In this document: positions 1 through 6,447 of the stretch, piece after piece
Numbering within the stretch: the stretch's first letter is position 1
Layout of the letters: every line of letters begins with the position of its first letter
DNA from: Caulobacteraceae bacterium
GTDB lineage: Bacteria > Pseudomonadota > Alphaproteobacteria > Caulobacterales > Caulobacteraceae
NCBI GenBank assembly: GCA_947452665.1
Contig: CANGEH010000056.1
Coordinates: forward strand, 1-10,398
Direction of reading: 5' to 3'
DNA length: 10,398 bases
Made by a program: the position numbers and the translations under genes
Notes under the pieces: model-generated
Databases searched by the model: none
The model's input: the letters and a program-made list of their open reading frames with translations, nothing else
Told to the model about the DNA's origin: nothing

Positions 1-303
1 GTGCCGCTTGGCGGCATTCGGATTAATGGCATCTGGCTGGGCACGGTTCCGGTGCTTGGCATTGTAATGTGCCTGGTCATGGCTGCGCCCTTGGTCGCCG
101 ATATCATCATCAAGGCCATGACCGGCGATCCCATTCCAGCCATTATCCTGGTCAGCTATGCGGCGGTCGGGGCCATAATCTATGTGGTCTATGGCTATAA
201 GCACTCGCGCCTATCCAAGGGCCTCGATGTTCTGGATGTCGGTCCAGGGGCTCTGGACATTCCCGGCCATACCCACACCATGGGTGACAAGTCTGATCTC
301 TAA
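1..303 (+). CDS. APC-family amino acid permease, C-terminal fragment (5' end outside window)
   Basis: The reading frame is open from the first base and ends in TAA at 301-303. The window therefore holds about the last 100 residues of a longer protein, and the GTG at base 1 should not be read as the start. Two hydrophobic segments, roughly visible residues 10-38 and 45-66, match the last two transmembrane helices of a 12-helix APC transporter. The second is followed by YGYKHSRL, very like the YG(R/K)xHSRL that closes the last helix of cationic and general amino acid permeases of the APC superfamily. A hydrophilic tail of about 30 residues with a His-rich patch (GHTHTMG) follows. The family imports or exchanges amino acids across the inner membrane. 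The substrate cannot be told from this fragment. A terminator follows directly. Confidence 0.75.
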   Translation: MPLGGIRINGIWLGTVPVLGIVMCLVMAAPLVADIIIKAMTGDPIPAIILVSYAAVGAIIYVVYGYKHSRLSKGLDVLDVGPGALDIPGHTHTMGDKSDL

Positions 304-325
304 ACCGGTTTAGAATGCCAAGATC

Positions 326-358
326 ATGGCCCGCTATCGCAAGATGGCGGGCCATTTT
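326..358 (+). terminator. Rho-independent terminator after the permease gene
   Basis: A perfect 9-bp inverted repeat, 326-334 (ATGGCCCGC) and 347-355 (GCGGGCCAT), encloses a 12-nt loop and runs into TTTT at 355-358. It lies 23 bp after the permease stop, the expected position for a terminator. No T-run follows the stem on the minus strand, so it should act mainly on plus-strand transcription. It may still stabilise the 3' end of the convergent hydrolase transcript, which stops at 369. Confidence 0.75.
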
Positions 359-368
359 CGTTTGGCGC

Positions 369-1556
369 CTAGCCGACAAAACCCTTGCGCCGCATCCAGC
401 CTAGGCAGGTGGCGACGCTCTGGGCCATCTTGTCGGGCTGGCCCATATAATAGTGGCTAGCGCCCTGAATGACCTGCATCTCCTTATCCGTATGGCCAAC
501 GCCATCAAAGATACGGCGCGTATGCGAGGGCGTGCAGGCATCATCGGCTGAGTTTTCAATCACCAAGACCGGCACGCTGATATTTGCCGCACATTTGGGG
601 CCATCAGCGCGGCTGTGGCTAAATGACCATTGCGACAGCCAAGACCGCAGGCTGGAATAGCGCGCAAGGCCAGCCGGGCTCATATTCACCACGGACGGTA
701 CACCCATATAGCACCAGTTGGGGCCTTGGCGGTCATTGGCATCCACGGCGGGGTCAAGCCAGCGCGGATCGGCCATGGTGCCATGCACGACAAAGGCCCG
801 CTCCATCTCGCCGCGCGGATTGCGTTTTAGGGCTTCCAGCTCGGTCTGGACCCAGGCATCAATCTTGGCCGACCGGGCAATCTGGGCGGCGCGATAACGG
901 TCCAAAAACGCCTGATCATAGGGCGGCTTGATCAGGTCACCATAGAGATCAAGCTCTGGATCGCGCCGGTTGGGGTCGTTTTCATCCAAAATCGAGGCAT
1001 CAATCCATTCGGTCAGGGTAATGGCGCGCGACACGTGCGCTGCCAGCTGCATCACCCCATCGGCTGGGATGAGGCCAGCCCGGGTCAGATCAAATTCATC
1101 GCCCGCGGGCGTATGGGTCAGGCTCGGATGTTCGGCTTGGGATTGATAAAACAGCGATAGGGACCCACCGCCCGACCAACCGGCCAGCACCACTTTTTCA
1201 AAGCCCAGCTTTTCGCGGGCATAGCGCACATAGGCCCCGAGATCAGCCGCAACCTTTTCCATGATCAGGCCGCTGTCATTGTGCGGATAGCGGCTGGCCG
1301 CACAGAGGGTCGGGATGCCGGCGGCGGCCATGGCATTGGTCATGGGCAAGAGGTTCATCACCCCGGTCGGGTGCATGAAGATGACCACTGTGCGGCAAGG
1401 CGGGGCTGGATTGGGGCCCGTCGTAATGGGGCGCAGATACTGGCCCTCGACCAAGACCTGATCGACCGCGCCGCCATAGGTCTCTTTGAAGCTGGAATTT
1501 TCGCGCCAATACAGATGAAACGGCACACGATCAAACGCATATTGCGGCACGGTCAT
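369..1556 (-). CDS. Alpha/beta hydrolase with enlarged cap region
   Basis: This 395-residue protein has no signal peptide and is probably cytoplasmic. The nucleophile elbow is GWSGGG with Ser128, preceded by the strand KVVLAG. The likely catalytic acid is Asp338 or Asp339 in ENSADDACTPSHT, and the likely base is His368 in QGASHYY, so the Ser-Asp-His triad is in the right order. HPTG at 62-65 follows the hydrophobic strand TVVIF and fits the oxyanion-hole loop. About 210 residues separate nucleophile and acid, more than in a minimal alpha/beta hydrolase, implying a large lid. The family hydrolyses esters, amides or related bonds, and I cannot name the substrate. The start is well supported by AGGGAGGA upstream of ATG. 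It is divergent from the MBL hydrolase, and no operon partner is visible. An esterase, lipase or acyl-transferring relative are all possible. Confidence 0.85.
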   Translation of the reverse strand: MTVPQYAFDRVPFHLYWRENSSFKETYGGAVDQVLVEGQYLRPITTGPNPAPPCRTVVIFMHPTGVMNLLPMTNAMAAAGIPTLCAASRYPHNDSGLIMEKVAADLGAYVRYAREKLGFEKVVLAGWSGGGSLSLFYQSQAEHPSLTHTPAGDEFDLTRAGLIPADGVMQLAAHVSRAITLTEWIDASILDENDPNRRDPELDLYGDLIKPPYDQAFLDRYRAAQIARSAKIDAWVQTELEALKRNPRGEMERAFVVHGTMADPRWLDPAVDANDRQGPNWCYMGVPSVVNMSPAGLARYSSLRSWLSQWSFSHSRADGPKCAANISVPVLVIENSADDACTPSHTRRIFDGVGHTDKEMQVIQGASHYYMGQPDKMAQSVATCLGWMRRKGFVG

Positions 1557-1559
1557 GGA

Positions 1560-1570
1560 TTTTCCTCCCT
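1560..1570 (-). promoter_or_regulatory. Shine-Dalgarno site of the alpha/beta hydrolase
   Basis: Read on the minus strand, AAGGGAGGAAAA lies a few bases upstream of the ATG at 1556-1554. It is close to the anti-SD consensus and fixes the start. The rest of the 81-bp divergent spacer (1557-1637) must hold promoters for both directions, but no convincing -35/-10 pair stands out. Confidence 0.6.
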
Positions 1571-1623
1571 TGCCCCTTTCTTATTGGGGGCTAAACAATG
1601 ATCTTAAGGCCTAAATTCGATTT

Positions 1624-1629
1624 GAGGAG
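1624..1629 (+). promoter_or_regulatory. Shine-Dalgarno site supporting a TTG start for the MBL hydrolase
   Basis: GAGGAG lies 8 nt before TTG at 1638-1640. The first in-frame ATG (1668) has no purine-rich motif upstream, so the TTG start is preferred although it adds 10 residues relative to the usual family N-terminus. Confidence 0.6.
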
Positions 1630-1637
1630 CCGCCATC

Positions 1638-2315
1638 TTGGACGCCACTACGCCCGCCATCAATGCCATGATCGCCCCGGTCACGCCCTTGCAGCAAAAC
1701 TGCACCATTGTCTGGTGCACCAAGACCATGAAGGCCGCGATTATTGATCCGGGCGGCGAGACCCCGCGCCTGCTCGGGGCCTTGGCCGACCGTGGCCTGA
1801 CGCTGGAAAAGATCTGGATCACCCATGGCCATCTGGATCATGCCGGGGCGGCTCAAGCCATCCAGGACATTACGGGTGTGCCGATCGAGGGACCGCACAA
1901 GGCCGACCAGTTCTGGATTGACGACATCCCTGAAAGCGGCCGCAAATACGGCCTGCCCGATGCCAAGAGTTTTACGCCCGACCGCTGGCTCGATGACGGT
2001 GATATTGTCACCCTAGGCGAAACTGAATTTGAGGTTCTGCATTGTCCAGGCCACACGCCCGGCCATGTGATCTTTTTCCATCGGGGCTCACGCTTTGCCC
2101 AGGTGGGTGATGTCTTGTTTAAGGGCTCGATCGGGCGGACAGACTTCCCGCAAGGCAATTTCGAGCACCTGATTGCCGCCATTACCCAAAAGCTTTGGCC
2201 GCTGGGCGATGATGTCCAGTTCGTGCCGGGCCACGGCCCCATGTCGACCTTTGGGGCTGAGCGCAAATCCAACCCCTATGTCTCGGATCTGGCGCTAGAA
2301 TCGATGAATATCTAA
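1638..2315 (+). CDS. gloC: MBL-fold metallo-hydrolase, glyoxalase II-like (YcbL/GloC type)
   Basis: This 225-residue cytoplasmic protein carries the full metal-binding set of the metallo-beta-lactamase fold. THGHLDHAG supplies His63, His65, Asp67 and His68; CPGHTPGH supplies His139; GDVLF supplies Asp158; and VPGHGP supplies His199. GRTDFPQGN at 166-174 and the early PVTPLQQNC segment match the compact YcbL/GloC branch of glyoxalase II, which lacks the long C-terminal substrate-binding domain of GloB. The length agrees with E. coli YcbL (about 215 residues). The expected reaction is hydrolysis of S-D-lactoylglutathione to D-lactate and glutathione, the second step of methylglyoxal detoxification. 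Other thioester substrates cannot be excluded. The TTG start is chosen from its SD; the alternative ATG at 1668 (residue 11) aligns better with relatives. It appears to be transcribed alone, as the macA-like gene starts 97 bp downstream. Confidence 0.85.
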   Translation: MDATTPAINAMIAPVTPLQQNCTIVWCTKTMKAAIIDPGGETPRLLGALADRGLTLEKIWITHGHLDHAGAAQAIQDITGVPIEGPHKADQFWIDDIPESGRKYGLPDAKSFTPDRWLDDGDIVTLGETEFEVLHCPGHTPGHVIFFHRGSRFAQVGDVLFKGSIGRTDFPQGNFEHLIAAITQKLWPLGDDVQFVPGHGPMSTFGAERKSNPYVSDLALESMNI

Positions 2316-2386
2316 ATCGTCGCACCAGCGCCGCAAACCGCGCCGTCATGCGTTAACACATTACCAAGCTCGCTTGACCGGTTCAG

Positions 2387-2396
2387 GGTCATGACC
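2387..2396. promoter_or_regulatory. Palindrome upstream of the MacA-like gene, possible operator
   Basis: GGTCATGACC is a perfect 10-bp palindrome, flanked by CA(G) and TG that extend the dyad imperfectly. It lies 16 bp before the preferred start codon at 2413, between a TTGACC element at 2374-2379 and the SD. Its position suits a repressor or activator site for the efflux operon. Only the symmetry is seen; regulator identity and function are inferred. Confidence 0.3.
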
Positions 2397-2401
2397 TGTG
2401 C

Positions 2402-2406
2402 GAGGT
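2402..2406 (+). promoter_or_regulatory. Shine-Dalgarno site choosing the ATG start of the MacA-like gene
   Basis: GAGGT lies 6 nt before ATG at 2413. The alternative in-frame GTG at 2398 would lie upstream of this SD and has only the palindromic GGTCATGACC before it, so the ATG is preferred. Confidence 0.55.
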
Positions 2407-2412
2407 GTGTTC

Positions 2413-4008
2413 ATGACGACCAAGACCGAAGCTGCGCCTTCTAAGCGGCCAAACATACCCAGGCCCCTCTTGATTGGCGTGGTGATTATCGGCCTGGTCT
2501 TGGCAACCGTCCTTGCCTGTCAGGTGTTCAAACCCGGACCAAAGGCCGATCCCTATCGTTTGGCCTTAATCGAACAAGGAGACGTGACCAAGACGGTTTC
2601 CGCCTCGGGCACGGTTCAGGCCCTGGTCACGGTTCAGGTGGGCTCGCAATTATCCGGCCTCGTCACCCAGGTGCTGGTTGACTTCAATAGCAAGGTCACC
2701 CAAGGCCAGGTTCTGGCCATTATTGATGCCAAGACCTATGCCAGCCGGGTGGACCAGGCTAGGGCCGATCTGTCGGCTGTTTCGGCGGGCCTGAACCAGC
2801 AGCGCGCCGCCCTCGTTCAAGCCGAGGCGCAAAGACAGGTTGATCAGGCTGCCTTTAACCGCACCAAGACCCTGTCCGACCAAGGCTTTGCCTCGGGTCA
2901 GGCCCTGGACCAGGCCAAGGCCGCCATTCGCCGCTCTGACGCGGGCGTTAGCCTGGCAAACGCCCAGATCAAGGCCCAGGCAGCGCGGGTGAGCCAGTCC
3001 AGAGCCGCCTTGAATGCCAATCTCTATGATCTTGGCCGCACCAAGGTCTTGTCGCCGATTGATGGTGTTGTGGTCGACCGGCAGATTGATCCGGGCCAGA
3101 CCGTCGCCGCCAGCTTTCAAGCCCCGGTCCTGTTTCGCATCGCTCAGGACCTGTCCAAGCTTCAGGTCAAGATCATGGTCGATGAGGCCGATATTGGCGA
3201 GATTCAGCAAGGCCAGATCGTGCGCTTTGTGGTCGATTCCTATCCCGACCAGACCTTTACCGGCCTGGTCACCCAGGTGCGCAAACAGCCCGAAACCCAG
3301 CAAAATGTCGTCGCCTATGCGGTCATGGCCGAGGCCGCAAATACGGGCGGAAAGCTCTTGCCCGGCATGACCGCCAATGCCGATGTGGTGATTGAAGAAC
3401 GCAAGAATGTGCTCAAGGTCCCGGCTGCTGCCCTACGCTTTAAGCCTGCCGATATGCAAACCGCGCCCGCGGTCAGCGGCGGCGGCGGGGGTGGTGGCAT
3501 GGGCGGCGGTATGGGGGGGCAGCCCCCGGCGACCAATACGCCTCGCGCAAGCCGCGCAAACGGCAATGGCTCAGGCGGTGGCACGCGGGTTCTGGACCAA
3601 CTCAATCTGACCAATGCCCAAAAGGCAAAAGCCAAGCCGATTATGGAGACCATGGCCAAGCAAAGCGCCGCAGCAGGCGATGACCGCGCCGCCCGCAGCA
3701 AGATCCGCGAACAGGCCTATGCCGCGCTAGAGCCCATACTGCAACCGGACCAGAAGGCGCGCCTGATTGTCCTGCGGGCGCAAACGGCTAGCCGCCGGCC
3801 CGGCGCACAGGCGGCGGGTGTGGTTTGGACCATCAAGGATAAGAAACCTTGGCCTGTGGTCGTCCGCGTCGGGGCCTCGGATGGCTCAGTAACCGAGATT
3901 GAGGGCGCGTTGAAGCCCGGCGATCAGGTGATCATTGGCGGCGGCCCAAAGCCCCTGCCCCAGCTGCGCACACCGTTTAGCGCCGCCCCGACCCGGCCAC
4001 GGTCTTAA
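2413..4008 (+). CDS. macA: MacA-like periplasmic adaptor (membrane fusion protein) with an LTxxQ-like insert
   Basis: From ATG 2413 the protein has 531 residues. A hydrophobic segment at 18-36 anchors it in the inner membrane; Cys36 after VLA could alternatively be a lipidation site. Then come the first half-lipoyl (about 68-106, with VGSQLSG), an alpha-hairpin rich in Ala and Gln (about 107-205), the second half-lipoyl with LSPIDGVV (213-220), a beta-barrel (about 248-330), and the start of the membrane-proximal domain (KVPAAALRF, 335-343). This order is that of HlyD/MacA-type adaptors. The membrane-proximal domain is interrupted by a Gly/Met tract (355-369), a Ser/Gly linker and a helical segment (about 392-460) with LTNAQ and LQPDQ. 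It resumes at VVWTIKDKKPWPVVVRVG. It should bridge the ABC permease to a TolC-like channel. It is first in a three-gene operon, 10 bp before the ATPase. The substrate is unknown; MacAB relatives export macrolides, peptides or haem-type compounds. About 90% sure of family, less of the symbol. Confidence 0.88.
   Translation: MTTKTEAAPSKRPNIPRPLLIGVVIIGLVLATVLACQVFKPGPKADPYRLALIEQGDVTKTVSASGTVQALVTVQVGSQLSGLVTQVLVDFNSKVTQGQVLAIIDAKTYASRVDQARADLSAVSAGLNQQRAALVQAEAQRQVDQAAFNRTKTLSDQGFASGQALDQAKAAIRRSDAGVSLANAQIKAQAARVSQSRAALNANLYDLGRTKVLSPIDGVVVDRQIDPGQTVAASFQAPVLFRIAQDLSKLQVKIMVDEADIGEIQQGQIVRFVVDSYPDQTFTGLVTQVRKQPETQQNVVAYAVMAEAANTGGKLLPGMTANADVVIEERKNVLKVPAAALRFKPADMQTAPAVSGGGGGGGMGGGMGGQPPATNTPRASRANGNGSGGGTRVLDQLNLTNAQKAKAKPIMETMAKQSAAAGDDRAARSKIREQAYAALEPILQPDQKARLIVLRAQTASRRPGAQAAGVVWTIKDKKPWPVVVRVGASDGSVTEIEGALKPGDQVIIGGGPKPLPQLRTPFSAAPTRPRS
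3475..3522 (+). repeat. Low-complexity GGC/GGT tract with a G7 run inside the MacA-like gene
   Basis: The tract encodes SGGGGGGGMGGGMGGQ. It ends in seven consecutive G (3513-3519), followed by CAGCCCCC, which can pair with the G run as a tight hairpin. Such tracts are prone to replication slippage; a one-base change would truncate the adaptor. The frame is intact here. Confidence 0.6.
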
Positions 4009-4018
4009 GCGCCAGACC

Positions 4019-4699
4019 ATGATCGCGGTAAAGGATCTGTGCAAAATCTACACCATGGGCGGCGAACCGCTCGCCGCGCTGGACGGGGTCAGTTTAAGCT
4101 TTGATCGCGGAGCCTATCTGTCGGTCACCGGCCCATCCGGCTCTGGCAAATCGACCTTGATGAATGTGCTCGGCGGTTTGGATCGTCCCACCCGCGGCAC
4201 CTATACCTTCGAGGGCGAAGATGTCAGCGGCCTTGATGATGACCAATTGGCGCATTTTCGCAATCAGCGCATTGGCTTTGTCTTCCAGTCCTTTCAGCTT
4301 CTAGCCCGGCAAACCGCCCTGCAAAACGTCGAGCTGCCGATGATTTATGCCGGGGTTTCGCCCAAGGACCGGCAGGACAGGGCGATCCAGTTGCTAGGGA
4401 AGGTGGGATTGGGCGAACGCATCCATCATCGCCCTACCCAGCTATCCGGCGGCCAACAGCAAAGGGTGGCCATAGCCCGCGCCCTAGCCAATAGCCCAGA
4501 CCTGCTATTGGCCGACGAACCCACCGGCGCTCTTGACAGTGCCACGGGCAAGGATGTTCTGGCCCTGTTTGAGAACCTTAATCGCGACGGTCTGACCGTC
4601 ATCGTAGTGACCCATGATGCCAGCGTCGCCGCTAGGGCCAAGCGCCAGATCGGGTTTGAGGACGGCCGCATCGTCTTGGACAAGGTTCTGCGCGCATGA
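4019..4699 (+). CDS. MacB/LolD-type ABC transporter ATP-binding protein
   Basis: This 226-residue cytoplasmic nucleotide-binding subunit has every expected motif: Walker A GPSGSGKS (38-45), Q-loop Gln90 in FVFQSFQLL, signature LSGGQQQR (142-149), Walker B LLLADEPTGALD (162-173) with the catalytic Glu167, and H-loop His199 in VVTHD. The FVFQSFQLL and ADEPTGALD patterns are typical of the MacB/LolD/FtsE branch, which drives mechanotransmission rather than transmembrane substrate passage. It should hydrolyse ATP as a dimer bound to the following permease. The ATG lies 10 bp after the adaptor stop. An upstream extension to 3935 is open but lies inside the adaptor gene, and family members begin close to this MIAVKDLCK. 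Its last 4 bp overlap the permease start (ATGA), implying translational coupling. In E. coli MacB the ATPase and permease are fused, whereas here they are separate. Confidence 0.93.
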   Translation: MIAVKDLCKIYTMGGEPLAALDGVSLSFDRGAYLSVTGPSGSGKSTLMNVLGGLDRPTRGTYTFEGEDVSGLDDDQLAHFRNQRIGFVFQSFQLLARQTALQNVELPMIYAGVSPKDRQDRAIQLLGKVGLGERIHHRPTQLSGGQQQRVAIARALANSPDLLLADEPTGALDSATGKDVLALFENLNRDGLTVIVVTHDASVAARAKRQIGFEDGRIVLDKVLRA

Positions 4700-5925
4700 A
4701 ACGCATGGATCTGGTTCGGTCGGCCGCCGGCGCGATTATCGCCCACCCCATGCGTAGCGCCCTCACCTCGCTTGGCGTCGTGATTGGCGTCGCCGCCGTG
4801 GTGATCATGACCTCGATCGGGCTGGGGGCTCAGCAAAGGGTGATGGGTGCGATTTCGGGGCTTGGCTCAAATCTGATCATCATATCGCCCGCCGCCTCGC
4901 GCTCTGGCTTTGTCGCCCAGGCGGCCGGTACCGATATCTCCATCACAGGGGCCGATGCAGAGGCCCTGGCCAAACAGCTTGATGGCGTGGTCGCTGTGGC
5001 CCCCAGTGTGCGCGGCCAGGCCCAACTCGCCGCCGAAGGCACCAATTGGAATAGCCGCATAGAAGGCGTAACGCCCGACTATCTGATCGCCCGGGATCTA
5101 AGCATTGGCCAGGGCCGCATGTTTGATGATCGCGAGGCCAGGCAAGGGCGCACCGTCGCCGTGATCGGCACGACAGTGGCGCGCGAATTGTTTGGTGAGG
5201 CTGATCCGCTCGGTAAGCGCATCCGGGTCGGTGGGTCGCCTTTTCAAGTCGTTGGTATCCTGACGCCCAAGGGGCAAAGCGGCTTTGGCCAGGACCAGGA
5301 TGATATTGTGCTTGGCCCCCTCGGCGCGGTGCGCTCGCGCGTCGTGGGTCGCAGGGTCAAGGGCGATGCGGTCCAGACCATTTATCTGAAAACCGCCAAT
5401 GAAAAGGATCTGGACCGGGTCCAGGAGGACGCCACCAATCTGTTACGCGAACGCCACCGTATCCGCGAAGGCCAGGACGATGATTTTCAGGCCCAGAACA
5501 TGGCCTCTATCCTCAAGGCCTCTGAAGCGGCCACCCAGACCTTTACCATATTGCTGGCGGCGGTCGCGGCCGTATCCTTGGTCGTAGGCGGGGTCGGGAT
5601 CATGAACATCATGCTGGTAGCCGTGACCGAGCGGACACGCGAGATTGGCTTGCGCATGGCGGTGGGGGCCAAGCGCGCCGACATATTGGCCCAATTTGCC
5701 CTGGAATCAGTGGCCCTATCGCTGGCAGGCGGAGTTCTGGGCCTAGTGATTGGTGTTATCGGCACAGTTATCTTGGCCAAGCTGGCCGGCTGGCCGATTG
5801 CCATTGCCTCTTGGGCCGCACCCTTGGCCCTCGGGTTTTCGGTCCTGGTTGGCCTCGTGTTTGGCGCCTATCCGTCTTGGCGCGCCGCCCAGCTTGATCC
5901 GATCGAGGCCCTGCGTCGTGAATAG
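4696..5925 (+). CDS. MacB/FtsX-type ABC transporter permease
   Basis: This 409-residue inner-membrane protein has the four-helix MacB topology. One helix (about 24-45) follows the amphipathic N-terminus containing HPMRSALTSLGVVIGVAAV. A large periplasmic domain (about 46-280) contains the usual SSLGxN-like stretch GLGSNLIIISP. Three helices follow (about 282-308, 335-361, 372-392). VGGVGIMNIMLVAVTERTREIGLRMAVGA (split across 298-325) is the hallmark FtsX-domain segment between helix 2 and its cytoplasmic coupling loop. The end SWRAAQLDPIEALR is also typical. It partners the preceding ATPase and the MacA-like adaptor in a tripartite exporter; no TolC-like gene is present in the window. ATG 4696 is used because it overlaps the ATPase stop; ATG 4705 is an alternative. 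Its stop lies 3 bp from the stop of the convergent DUF1254 gene. Confidence 0.92.
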   Translation: MKRMDLVRSAAGAIIAHPMRSALTSLGVVIGVAAVVIMTSIGLGAQQRVMGAISGLGSNLIIISPAASRSGFVAQAAGTDISITGADAEALAKQLDGVVAVAPSVRGQAQLAAEGTNWNSRIEGVTPDYLIARDLSIGQGRMFDDREARQGRTVAVIGTTVARELFGEADPLGKRIRVGGSPFQVVGILTPKGQSGFGQDQDDIVLGPLGAVRSRVVGRRVKGDAVQTIYLKTANEKDLDRVQEDATNLLRERHRIREGQDDDFQAQNMASILKASEAATQTFTILLAAVAAVSLVVGGVGIMNIMLVAVTERTREIGLRMAVGAKRADILAQFALESVALSLAGGVLGLVIGVIGTVILAKLAGWPIAIASWAAPLALGFSVLVGLVFGAYPSWRAAQLDPIEALRRE

Positions 5926-5928
5926 GGC

Positions 5929-6447
5929 CTAGAGCGGGGCACAGACATCGCTAGACCTTGCCCCAGCCGCCGCCGCAAACGCCTCCGCCGACGGTGCCAG
6001 ACGCCGCTCCAGCACAATGCCGCGCAAGGTTGGCGAATGCACCACAGTGCCCAGCCCGGTGGGCGCCACCTGCCCCTTGGCCACCAAGACCAGCTGCACT
6101 CCATTAGGGGCCTGACGGTCATTAATAGCAAAAATATTGTCGCTATTGGCCGCATAGACCGAGACCGACATATAGTCCGCCGCCTTGGCCGCCATGATCC
6201 GCACCGGACCCTTGCTCAGGTCATAAACACAGGACGAATAGGCCAGATCCGGCGAAGGCCGAACCACCGTCCGCGAGGCCTCGGTCGTGCGCGGGCCATG
6301 AAACCAGACATTGATCTTTTGCTCACCAAAGCTCAGCCGCTTCAGCGCCACGCCCATGATCAGGTTTGGCGTCGCCAATATGACGGCCAGATGCACAATG
6401 ACGGCAGTGACGACCACCAGGGCCGCCGATTTGAAAAACCCGCTCAT
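5929..6447 (-). CDS. DUF1254 domain protein, membrane-anchored
   Basis: This 172-residue protein has one N-terminal hydrophobic segment (about 7-27) that should anchor it in the inner membrane with the rest in the periplasm. The conserved block RPSPDLAYSSCVYDL (63-77) and SVSVYAANSDNIFAIND (94-110) fit the DUF1254 domain, and the length agrees with the short alphaproteobacterial form. Cys73 lies in the conserved block and Cys169 near the C-terminus; in the periplasm they could form a disulfide. The start codon overlaps the stop of the DUF1214 gene by 4 bp, so the two are almost certainly co-translated. I know of no established biochemical function for this short form. The stop is 3 bp from the convergent permease stop with no T-rich terminator between them. 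Confidence 0.8.
   Translation of the reverse strand: MSGFFKSAALVVVTAVIVHLAVILATPNLIMGVALKRLSFGEQKINVWFHGPRTTEASRTVVRPSPDLAYSSCVYDLSKGPVRIMAAKAADYMSVSVYAANSDNIFAINDRQAPNGVQLVLVAKGQVAPTGLGTVVHSPTLRGIVLERRLAPSAEAFAAAAGARSSDVCAPL

Noticed and set aside
1570..1592. GCCCC...GGGGC dyad between the two divergent hydrolase genes
   Set aside because: It has a 5-bp stem only and no regulatory context; it is expected by chance in this composition.
2650..3303. A 217-codon open frame on the minus strand inside the adaptor gene
   Set aside because: It is antisense to a well-supported adaptor domain, rich in Leu/Gly from codon complementarity, and has no family resemblance or SD.
3935..4018. An upstream start for the ABC ATPase inside the adaptor gene
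   Set aside because: The added 28 residues are out-of-frame adaptor sequence rich in Pro/Arg and are not part of the ATPase fold, which begins at MIAVKDLCK.
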